Source of the DNA: Acetobacteraceae bacterium
GTDB taxonomy: Bacteria; Pseudomonadota; Alphaproteobacteria; Acetobacterales; Acetobacteraceae
Direction: 5' to 3'
Assembly (NCBI GenBank): GCA_030039695.1
Contig: JASHVB010000293.1
Location: 1-30,379, forward strand
DNA length: 30,379 bases
Shown here: piece by piece, positions 16,106-22,790 of the stretch
How positions within the stretch are numbered: the stretch's first letter is position 1
Layout: each line of letters begins with the position of its first letter
The notes under the pieces: generated by a model
What the model saw: the letters and a program-made list of their open reading frames with translations, nothing else
Told to the model about the DNA's origin: nothing
Database searches by the model: none
Position numbers and translations under genes: made by a program

Positions 16106-16873
16106 ATTCCAAGCCGCACACCCGAAACGAGCTGGACCAACGCGGAACCGATCGTCAGCGTCGACGGCGTGCACAAGTCCTTCGGCCATATCGAAGTGCT
16201 GAAGGGTGTCTCGCTGCAGGTGTTGAAGGGGGAGGCAATCTGCATCATCGGCCCCTCCGGTTCCGGCAAGTCCACGCTGATCCGCTGCATCAACGCGCTG
16301 ACCCCGTTCAACAGTGGCTCGATCAAGGTGCGCGGCATCGAGGTCGGAGATCCCAGGCTGGACAAGCTCGCCCTGCGCCGTCACATCGGCATGGTGTTTC
16401 AACAGTACAATCTGTTCCCCCACCGCACCGCCCTGCAGAACGTGATGATGGCGCCGATCCAGGTGCTGCATCAGCCGCGCAAGGAAGTCGAGGCGCGCGC
16501 CATGGCACTGCTCGCCAAGGTGCGCCTGCAAGGACGGGAACATGCGTATCCCGGCGAAATGTCCGGCGGCCAGCAGCAACGTGTCGCCATCGCCCGCTCC
16601 CTTGCCATGAACCCCGACGTCATGTTGTTCGATGAGGTGACGGCGGCGTTGGATCCCGAAACGGTCAAGGAAGTGCTCGTCACCATCAAACAGCTGGCGG
16701 ATGAAGGCATGACCTGCATTCTGGTCACGCACGAGATGCGCTTTGCCCGCGACGTCGCCGATCGCATCTACTTCACCGATCGTGGCGTGATTGTGGAATA
16801 TGGGCCGCCCGAGGAATTCTTCGCCAATCCAAAAGATCCGCGTACCCGCGAATTCCTCGGGCAGATCACTTAG
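16106..16873 (+). CDS. Amino-acid ABC transporter ATPase (GlnQ/HisP type), non-standard start
   Basis: All ATPase motifs are present: IIGPSGSGKSTLIRC (Walker A), MVFQQYNLFPH (Q-loop), EMSGGQQQRVAIARSL (signature), VMLFDEVTAALDPE (Walker B and D-loop) and LVTHEM (switch His). This is the polar-amino-acid subclass. Between the permease stop and the first beta strand (PIVSVDGV) there is no ATG, GTG or TTG in frame. An ATT at 16106 sits 8 bases after an AGAGG box (16093-16097) and would give 255 residues, a normal length, so I place the start there. Alternatives are a GTG at 16169 (cuts into the first strand), a GTG at 16019 inside the permease gene, or a sequence error. It is followed after 21 bases by the monooxygenase gene. 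Confidence 0.9.
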   Translation: MPSRTPETSWTNAEPIVSVDGVHKSFGHIEVLKGVSLQVLKGEAICIIGPSGSGKSTLIRCINALTPFNSGSIKVRGIEVGDPRLDKLALRRHIGMVFQQYNLFPHRTALQNVMMAPIQVLHQPRKEVEARAMALLAKVRLQGREHAYPGEMSGGQQQRVAIARSLAMNPDVMLFDEVTAALDPETVKEVLVTIKQLADEGMTCILVTHEMRFARDVADRIYFTDRGVIVEYGPPEEFFANPKDPRTREFLGQIT

Positions 16874-16894
16874 CATCACAAAAGGGCGATCGAC

Positions 16895-18223
16895 ATGCCT
16901 GACCGTCAGATGCACCTCGGCGTCTTCGTTCTTGGCACCGGCAATCACATGGCCGGGTGGCGCTACGAGGGCGCTTTCGCTTCGCACATGGAACTGCCGG
17001 TGATGCAGGAGATTGCCCGCATCGCCGAACGAGGCAGGTTCGATCTGCTGTTCATCTCCGATGCCATGGCGATGGACCCGACCGACCATCCATCATTCAT
17101 GTGCCGCTTTGAGCCGACCACGCTGATTTCCGTGCTCAGCGCTTACACCAAGCACATCGGTCTCGGCGCCACAGTCTCCACCAGCTTTTCCGAGCCGTTC
17201 AACGTCGCGCGCATGTTCGGCTCGATCGATCATATCAGCGGTGGACGCGCGGCATGGAATGTCGTCACCAGTTCCAACCCGCGCGCGGCATTGAACTTCA
17301 GTCTCGATGAACACCTGGAGCATGAATTCCGCTACGAACGCGCCAACGAGTTTGTCGATGTCGTGCGGGGCCTCTGGGATTGCTGGGACGACGGTGCGAT
17401 CGTTGCCGACAAAGCGAGCGGCCGCTTCATCGATCCCGACAAGGTGCGCCCGCTCAATCATCGCGGCCGATTCTTCAAGGTTCGTGGTCCGGTGAACATG
17501 GCGCGCTGTCCGCAGGGGCATCCGGTGATCATCCAGGCCGGCGGCTCGCCGTCGGGGCTGGAACTGGCGGCGCGCACTGCGGATGTGGTGTTTTCTGTGG
17601 TGCAGGAACTGGCACCGGCAAAACAGGCCTATGCCGACCTGAAAGGCCGCATGGCGAAGTACGGCCGGCCGCCCGAAGCGGTGTCCGTGTTGCCCGGCGT
17701 GATGCCGATCGTGGGGTCCAGCGACGCGGAGGCGCGCGAGAAACTGGCGACGCTGCAGAGCTGGGTGAACACGACCAACGCATTGACATTGGTCACCAGC
17801 CGCATCGGCTATGACGTGACGGGCCATCCGCTCGATGGTCCTGTGCCGCCGCCACCGCTCAGTCAGAGCAGCCGGACGTTTCATAACGTGCTCTATGAGA
17901 TGGCGCGCCGTGAAGGCATGACGCTGCGGGACCTGTTCAATCTGACCGCGGCGGCGCGCGGACACTGGGTGCTGTGCGGCACGCCAGAGTCGATCGCAGA
18001 TACCCTGGAACAGTGGTTTGTCGAAGGCGCGGCGGATGGGTTCAATATCTTGCCAGCATGGTTTCCTGGCGGCTTCAGCGAATTCGTCGATCTGGTCGTT
18101 CCCGTGCTGCAGCACCGCGGCCTGTTCCGTCGCGACTATGAGGGCACCACCTTGCGTGATCATTTTGGCCTGCCACATGTGCTGCCTCCGCACGCGTCAG
18201 GCCGAGCGCTTGATGTGTCATAA
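16895..18223 (+). CDS. NtaA/SnaA/DszA-type FMN-dependent monooxygenase (bacterial luciferase fold)
   Basis: The product is 442 residues, the size of the long LLM subgroup that includes nitrilotriacetate monooxygenase NtaA, EDTA monooxygenase EmoA and DszA. Hallmarks are HMAGWRYEGAF near the N-terminus, FDLLFISDAMAM, TKHIGLGATVSTSFSEPFNVAR, FGSIDHISGGRAAWNVVTS, FKVRGPVNMARCPQGHPV and IIQAGGSPSGLELAARTADVVF. These enzymes use reduced FMN and oxygen to cleave C-N or C-S bonds. They need FMNH2 from a separate flavin reductase, and none is encoded in this window. The gene has an AAGGG box before the ATG. It follows the transporter ATPase by 21 bases and precedes a TauD gene by 39, suggesting that the imported compound is its substrate. 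N-dealkylation of an aminocarboxylate is inference. Confidence 0.93.
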   Translation: MPDRQMHLGVFVLGTGNHMAGWRYEGAFASHMELPVMQEIARIAERGRFDLLFISDAMAMDPTDHPSFMCRFEPTTLISVLSAYTKHIGLGATVSTSFSEPFNVARMFGSIDHISGGRAAWNVVTSSNPRAALNFSLDEHLEHEFRYERANEFVDVVRGLWDCWDDGAIVADKASGRFIDPDKVRPLNHRGRFFKVRGPVNMARCPQGHPVIIQAGGSPSGLELAARTADVVFSVVQELAPAKQAYADLKGRMAKYGRPPEAVSVLPGVMPIVGSSDAEAREKLATLQSWVNTTNALTLVTSRIGYDVTGHPLDGPVPPPPLSQSSRTFHNVLYEMARREGMTLRDLFNLTAAARGHWVLCGTPESIADTLEQWFVEGAADGFNILPAWFPGGFSEFVDLVVPVLQHRGLFRRDYEGTTLRDHFGLPHVLPPHASGRALDVS

Positions 18224-18237
18224 GGCGAGCGCGTAGG

Positions 18238-18255
18238 CTCCCCCTGGTGGGGGAG
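18238..18255 (+). promoter_or_regulatory. Hairpin that covers the Shine-Dalgarno of the second TauD gene
   Basis: CTCCCCC (18238-18244) and GGGGGAG (18249-18255) form a perfect 7-bp stem with a TGGT loop. The strong ribosome binding site GGGGGAGG (18249-18256) for the ATG at 18263 is almost entirely in the right arm. It could damp translation, couple it to the upstream gene, or mark an mRNA processing point. Confidence 0.5.
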
Positions 18256-18262
18256 GTCCAGC

Positions 18263-19168
18263 ATGCTGAGCATCGAACCGAGCGGCCAAATCCTCGGCGC
18301 CACCGTGCGCGGGGTCGACCTGCGCCAGGACCTGTCGCGGGTGGCGTTCGGCTCGATCCTGCGCGCGTTGGGCGAGCACGGGGTGCTGCGCTTTCCGGGC
18401 CAGGCGCTGGAAGCCGCAGATCTTCGCCGCTTCTCTGCACGCTTTGGCGAAATCCAGGTGATCAAGGGCCTGCCGCATCACGAACCCGATATGCCGGAAG
18501 TGACGATCCTGTCTAATGTAAAGGTAGACGGAAAACTGATCGGTGCGCCCGACGCCGGTCAGTCCTGGCACACCGATATGACCTACACGAGCACAATGGG
18601 GTTCGTGAATGTATTGTCGGCATTCAAGGTGCCGGTGCGCGACGGCCGCACGTTGGGCGGTACGGAATTCGCCAACACCCAGGCCGCCGCTGCGGAATTG
18701 CCGCCGGCGCTGATGGAGCGGCTGAGCAGCCTGACCGCGACGCACGACCTGGAATTCTATTGGGATTACGTGCGGCGCGAGAAAGGCAGCCAACGGCCGC
18801 CGCTGACCGAAGAGCAGCGCAAGCAGCGTCCGCCGGTTCACCATCCGGTGCTGCTGAGGCATCCGATTACCGGGCGACGGGTTATTTATGTAAATCCTGG
18901 CTTCACCGCGTGCATCGACGGGGTCGGCGAGGCCGAAAGCACTGAGCTGCTCAAGACTCTGTTTGATCACGTGCTGCAGGACAAATATCGCTACCTGCAC
19001 GAATGGACGGTCGGTGATCTGCTGCTCTGGGACCACATCGGCACCTGGCATTACGCGCGCCCGGATTATGGCGCGAATGAGCAGCGTTTGATGAAACGTT
19101 GCCAGGTGATGGCAACAAGAATCTTCGATCCAGATTTCGTGCGCGAGTCACTGGCGCTGGCGGCATAA
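18263..19168 (+). CDS. TauD/TfdA-family 2-oxoglutarate dioxygenase (second copy)
   Basis: A 301-residue Fe(II)/2-oxoglutarate oxygenase. Iron ligands are His103-Thr-Asp105 in SWHTDMTYT and distal His263 in WDHIGTWHYA; Arg275 in EQRLMKR is placed for 2-oxoglutarate binding. It is only distantly similar to the TauD protein at 7162-8073 and not a recent duplicate. An extra block RREKGSQRPPLTEEQRKQRP sits in the variable lid region, like other long TfdA-type enzymes. Co-transcription with the flavin monooxygenase upstream (39 bases) and the amidohydrolase downstream (16 bases) suggests a second oxidative step in the same route. The ribosome binding site is within a hairpin. Confidence 0.94.
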   Translation: MLSIEPSGQILGATVRGVDLRQDLSRVAFGSILRALGEHGVLRFPGQALEAADLRRFSARFGEIQVIKGLPHHEPDMPEVTILSNVKVDGKLIGAPDAGQSWHTDMTYTSTMGFVNVLSAFKVPVRDGRTLGGTEFANTQAAAAELPPALMERLSSLTATHDLEFYWDYVRREKGSQRPPLTEEQRKQRPPVHHPVLLRHPITGRRVIYVNPGFTACIDGVGEAESTELLKTLFDHVLQDKYRYLHEWTVGDLLLWDHIGTWHYARPDYGANEQRLMKRCQVMATRIFDPDFVRESLALAA

Positions 19169-19184
19169 TAAGGGAGCCTAACGC

Positions 19185-20252
19185 ATGGCAGGGGACGCCA
19201 AGGGAGAATATCGAGGGCTGTACTATCGCAGCGACGTCGATCTGAATGCCTGGCTGGCAAAGCGCGCACGGGAGGCGGCTCTTGAGCCGGAGCTGCCGAT
19301 CGTCGATCCGCACCACCATTTCTGGGACGTGCCGCCGGGCCGGCACTATTTCCTTCCTGAATTGCTGGAGGACATCCACGGCGGGCACAACATCGTCGCG
19401 ACGGTGTTCCTGGAATGCCAGGCCATGTACCGCAAGGACGGGCCGCGCGAGCTGGCGCCGGTCGGCGAAGTGGAATTCGTCAACGGCATTGCGGCGATGA
19501 GCGCATCGGGTGGCTTCGGCGCTTGCCGCGTCGCCGAGGCGATCATCGGCCACGCCGACCTGACCCTGGGTGCGCGCGTGCGAGACGTGCTGGAGAAGCA
19601 GCTGGCCATCACTGGCCGGTTTCGCGGCGTCCGCTACGGCGTGTCATGCGATGCCAGTCCGGATATCAGCCGGTTCGCATCGCGTGTGGTGCCGCCGCAT
19701 CTGGCGCGCGACGCAAAGTTCCGCGAGGGCTTCGCTCAGCTTGCCAAGCTGGGGTTGAGTTTCGAGTCCTGGCAGTACCACCCACAGCTCCCCGACGCGA
19801 TTGACCTGGCGCGCGCTTTCCCCGAGACCACGATCATCCTCAATCATGTTGGCGGCGTGCTCGGTGTGGGGCCTTATCGCGGGCACCGCGACGAGATTCG
19901 CGCGAGCTGGCGCAAGGATATTGCCGAGCTGGCGAAATGTCCGAACGTCAACGTCAAGCTTGGCGGAGTTGGTATGACATCATTTGGCTTCGACTTCCAC
20001 GAACGCGACATGCCGCCGTCGTCGCAAGAGCTGGCCTCAGCGTGGCGCCAGTATATCGAGCCATGCGTCGAATCCTTCGGCTCTGACCGCTGCATGTTTG
20101 AGAGCAATTTCCCGCCGGACAAGCAATCCGGCGGCTACAGCGAACTGTGGAATGCGTTCAAGCGTATCACATCCGGTGCGTCGGCGACGGAAAAGCGGGC
20201 GCTGTACAGCGGCACAGCGGCACGCGTGTACCGGCTGACCAAGCCGGAGTGA
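19185..20252 (+). CDS. Amidohydrolase-fold (COG3618) hydrolase with intact HxH
   Basis: A 355-residue TIM-barrel hydrolase with an N-terminal extension of about 37 residues. Strand 1 reads IVDPHHHFWDVP with Asp41, His43 and His45, so unlike its two paralogues in the window the metal HxH motif is complete. Later blocks are FRGVRYGVSCD, SFESWQYHPQLPDAIDLA, IILNHVGGVLGVG and RCMFESNFPPDK, the SNFPxD ending typical of this COG3618 branch. Members hydrolyse lactones or amides or decarboxylate aromatic acids. AAGGGAG precedes the ATG. It lies between the TauD gene (16 bases) and the SDR gene (6 bases) of the same run, so it probably processes the oxygenase product. Confidence 0.92.
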   Translation: MAGDAKGEYRGLYYRSDVDLNAWLAKRAREAALEPELPIVDPHHHFWDVPPGRHYFLPELLEDIHGGHNIVATVFLECQAMYRKDGPRELAPVGEVEFVNGIAAMSASGGFGACRVAEAIIGHADLTLGARVRDVLEKQLAITGRFRGVRYGVSCDASPDISRFASRVVPPHLARDAKFREGFAQLAKLGLSFESWQYHPQLPDAIDLARAFPETTIILNHVGGVLGVGPYRGHRDEIRASWRKDIAELAKCPNVNVKLGGVGMTSFGFDFHERDMPPSSQELASAWRQYIEPCVESFGSDRCMFESNFPPDKQSGGYSELWNAFKRITSGASATEKRALYSGTAARVYRLTKPE

Positions 20253-20258
20253 CGGAAT

Positions 20259-21008
20259 ATGGGCAAGCTTGCGGGAAAAGTCGCACTGGTCACCGGTTCA
20301 GGCCGCAATATCGGCCGCGCGACCGTCTTGAGACTCGCAGATGAGGGCGCGCACGTCGTCATCAACGTGCGTTCCAACGAGGCGGAGGCCGAGGCTGTCG
20401 TGCGCGAGGCACAGGCGCGGGGCGTGAAGGCGATCTCCGTCATCGCCGATATGGCCCGTAAGGACCAGGTCGAGGCAATGGCCGCGCGCGCGTTGTCAGA
20501 ATTCGGCCGTGTCGACATCCTGATCAACAACGCCGCCATCCGCCCACACAAGCCGTTCACCGAGGTGACCGACGCAGACTGGGAGATGGTGCGCGGCGTG
20601 GTGCTGGACGGCGCGTTTTATCTCACCCGCGCGGTCATCGCATCCATGGTGACCCACAATTACGGCCGTATTCTGTTCTTTACCGGAGAGGGCGCCTTCT
20701 CCGGCGGCAGCGGACGTGCGCATGTCTCCGCGGCGAAGATGGGGTTGGTGGGATTCTCGCGTGCTCTGGCGTCGGAGTTTGCGCCGAACAACATCCGGGT
20801 GAACGTCGTGTCGCCCGGCATCATCGACACGCAGCGAGCCAATCCGGAATGGTACCGCGGTCGCGTGCCGAACGCGCAAGGCATCCCACTCGGACGCCAG
20901 GGAAAAGTGGATGAGATCGCCGCCACATGCCTGTTTCTGGTCAGCGACGACGGCGGTTTCATCACCGGCCAGACGTTCCATGTGAACGGCGGCAGTGCGT
21001 ATTACTGA
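20259..21008 (+). CDS. SDR-family protein lacking the catalytic Tyr
   Basis: A 249-residue Rossmann-fold SDR: cofactor loop TGSGRNIG (12-19), Asp64 in VIADMA, ILINNAA (87-93) and C-terminal GGFITGQTFHVNGG, all as in FabG-like enzymes. The active-site segment is unusual. Where SDRs have Tyr-x-x-x-Lys this protein has Val156-Ser-Ala-Ala-Lys160 (GRAHVSAAK), and the usual catalytic Ser position falls in FFTGEGA with no Ser. His155 is next to the missing Tyr. So either the chemistry differs (dehydratase, isomerase or another acid-base residue) or the protein is not a redox enzyme. The codon is an unambiguous GTC. It is 6 bases after the amidohydrolase and 15 before the HD gene. Confidence 0.92.
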   Translation: MGKLAGKVALVTGSGRNIGRATVLRLADEGAHVVINVRSNEAEAEAVVREAQARGVKAISVIADMARKDQVEAMAARALSEFGRVDILINNAAIRPHKPFTEVTDADWEMVRGVVLDGAFYLTRAVIASMVTHNYGRILFFTGEGAFSGGSGRAHVSAAKMGLVGFSRALASEFAPNNIRVNVVSPGIIDTQRANPEWYRGRVPNAQGIPLGRQGKVDEIAATCLFLVSDDGGFITGQTFHVNGGSAYY

Positions 21009-21023
21009 ATTTCGGAGGGACCC

Positions 21024-21785
21024 ATGAACGATTCGTCCACTCTCTCGCAGCGTGCCGATGCGCTGGAAGAGCAAATGAGCCGCGAGCTCGATGTGATCGT
21101 CATCAAGTCGCGACTCTACACGCTGGCGGATGGTGACCTCAGCCCACCGCCAAACACCTATGAGCTGATGGCGAAGAACCCGCGGGCGCGCGTACTGATG
21201 GGCGACGATCCGCGCCTGCCGCCCATGCCACAGAAGCCGACGCTGATGGACTTTTTCAAGTACCGATTCGGCCCCTGCATGCATCTGCTGCAAAGCGCAC
21301 GGCACGCAGTGCAGGCCGGGCTAGGCGACAAGATGGTCCTCGCCTGCCTGCTGCACGACATTTCGACGATCGGATTCATCCGTGGCGACCACGGCTATTG
21401 GGGCGCACAGCTCGTCGAGCCGTATGTCGATGAGGAAATCACCTGGGCGATCCGCGCGCATCAGGTGCTGCGCTTCTACCCCGATGACTCGGTCGGTTAC
21501 GAGTACCCGCAATCCTACATCAAGGCGTTCGGCACCGATTACCGGCCAGACCCCTATATCGAGGAAGACTACAAACGGATGCGCAACCACAAGTGGTACA
21601 TGTCGGGACGCATGATTACGGTGCACGACATATACTCGTTCGATCCGAATGTGCATGTCGAACTGGAGGAATTCACCGACGTGATCGGCCGCGAGTTTCG
21701 TCAGCCAGAGCAGGGACTGGGATTCGACAACAGCCCGGTCGCGCATATGTGGCGTGCGCTGATCCGGCCGGCCAAGTACCTCTAG
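21024..21785 (+). CDS. HD-domain protein, possible diiron oxygenase of the PhnZ/TmpB type
   Basis: A 253-residue protein whose core carries His87 (HLLQSARHA), His111-Asp112 (CLLHDIS), His123 (GDHGYWGA), His146 (RAHQVLRFY) and Asp202 (VHDIYSFD). This H, HD, H, H, D order with 24, 12, 23 and 56-residue steps matches the two-metal HD proteins. From memory, PhnZ has 24, 22, 24 and 57. The PhnZ substrate residues (Tyr24, Glu27, His62) appear not to be conserved, so a different substrate or a phosphohydrolase role is possible. The N-terminal 70 residues match nothing that I know. GGAGGG precedes the ATG at 21024. As the last gene of the run, downstream of a 2-oxoglutarate oxygenase, it recalls the PhnY-PhnZ and TmpA-TmpB oxygenase pairs. 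Confidence 0.85.
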   Translation: MNDSSTLSQRADALEEQMSRELDVIVIKSRLYTLADGDLSPPPNTYELMAKNPRARVLMGDDPRLPPMPQKPTLMDFFKYRFGPCMHLLQSARHAVQAGLGDKMVLACLLHDISTIGFIRGDHGYWGAQLVEPYVDEEITWAIRAHQVLRFYPDDSVGYEYPQSYIKAFGTDYRPDPYIEEDYKRMRNHKWYMSGRMITVHDIYSFDPNVHVELEEFTDVIGREFRQPEQGLGFDNSPVAHMWRALIRPAKYL

Positions 21786-21800
21786 GCGGTCCGCTCGAAT

Positions 21801-21876
21801 GTCATTGCGAGGCCGGTGAGCGCAGAAGCAATCCCAGGCAGGAGACCGCTCCATCGCCGAGGCTTCTCGCAATGAC
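21801..21876. repeat. Interspersed palindromic repeat (GTCATTGCGAG ... CTCGCAATGAC)
   Basis: GTCATTGCGAG (21801-21811) and its exact inverse CTCGCAATGAC (21866-21876) bound a 76-base element that fills the gap between the converging HD and ThuA genes. The internal GAAGCAATCC is typical of an interspersed repeat that I recall from many alphaproteobacteria. Related left arms occur at 15127 and, degenerate, at 26137. It may double as a bidirectional transcription stop. Confidence 0.7.
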
Positions 21877-21878
21877 GC

Positions 21879-22670
21879 CTATCGATTCAGGCCCCACGCG
21901 ATCGCGTTGCGCAGCAGCGCGAGGAATTCGTCGCTCTCCCACGAGCCGTGGAACGTTGGCGGTACCGTGTCGGTGTCAGCCCGCTCGCCGCGGATCTCCG
22001 GATTATGGCAGTGACCGAGCGCGAAATACGTCACGCCGCCCCTGCCGATCTGCTTGGTGTATCCGAGCACACGAGTCCGGCCGTCGGCTTGCAGTGACGT
22101 GTCTGAACCATAGAGGCGCGCCGTGACAGGCCATTCGCCACTGCTCCCGTAATCCGCAGTCAGCAGGATGCGCGCCTCGGCGGGATTTTGCAGCTCGATG
22201 AAATATGGTTCGTCTTCCACTTCGAACGAGCGCGGAAGATCGCGCGTGATTGGGTGCGCCAGGTCGCGCACCTCCACGCGGATCGCGCAGATCGGCGGAT
22301 GCGTCAGGAAATAGCTGCCGAGCAGGGCGTGATGCGCCATCTTGATGGTGCGGCGCTGACGCAAGCCGTCCACGCGGACGGCACGTCCGCCGCTGGCGCC
22401 GTGCAATCCCAGCCAATGGCCGCCGGCGGCCATCCAGCTTCCCATCGCGTCGCACTGTGCCGGGTCGGGATACGGGCCGGCGACATAGGTGACCAGCAGC
22501 TTGCTGTTGGGCAGCGACTGCGCAACGTCGGTGAAGTCAATGCCAGTCGACACCGGCACGTCCGCCTGCTCGAGCAATTCGAGCAGTCTCTGGCGCGCGT
22601 AAACGTGGTCATGGCCCGCCGGAGAACCCGGGGGAAAGCCGCCGGTGATCAGATGCGCGTTGTCTGCCAT
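21879..22670 (-). CDS. ThuA-domain protein (class I glutamine-amidotransferase-like fold)
   Basis: The product is 263 residues, starting MADNAHLITGGFPPGSPAGHDH at 22670 with GAGGAG upstream. ThuA features are the early HDH, LLVTYVAGPYPD, the GGHWLGLHGASGG turn (about 83-95), SYFLTHPP, and DLAHPITRDLP leading to EDEPYFIEL and a C-terminal GRGGVTYFALGHCHN. ThuA proteins are linked to sugar (trehalose) use and are often paired with oxidoreductases. Most lack a proven activity. The long open frame upstream on this strand (to 23705) is antisense to the next gene and not part of the protein. It diverges from the CurA-like reductase across 120 bases. Confidence 0.9.
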   Translation of the reverse strand: MADNAHLITGGFPPGSPAGHDHVYARQRLLELLEQADVPVSTGIDFTDVAQSLPNSKLLVTYVAGPYPDPAQCDAMGSWMAAGGHWLGLHGASGGRAVRVDGLRQRRTIKMAHHALLGSYFLTHPPICAIRVEVRDLAHPITRDLPRSFEVEDEPYFIELQNPAEARILLTADYGSSGEWPVTARLYGSDTSLQADGRTRVLGYTKQIGRGGVTYFALGHCHNPEIRGERADTDTVPPTFHGSWESDEFLALLRNAIAWGLNR

Positions 22671-22723
22671 TGCAGCGTCTCCTCTTCGGGGGCAAGTGCC
22701 GCTATACGATGTTTCGCACCACG

Positions 22724-22743
22724 TTGACACCACCCGACGGGTG
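22724..22743 (+). promoter_or_regulatory. Candidate -35 box and small palindrome between ThuA and reductase genes
   Basis: TTGACA (22724-22729) is an exact -35 consensus, directly followed by CACCC-GAC-GGGTG (22731-22743), a perfect 5-bp inverted repeat. No good -10 hexamer is seen 16-18 bases downstream, so an activator- or repressor-dependent promoter is possible. Confidence 0.3.
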
Positions 22744-22790
22744 ACGTCCGGCGCGCATTGCGCTCTGATGCAGTGGGGAGGCAAATGCGC

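Noticed and set aside
21024..21785. Calling this gene phnZ or tmpB and the cluster a phosphonate pathway
   Set aside because: Substrate residues known from PhnZ are not seen, the transporter is of the amino-acid type, and no phosphonate gene is present.
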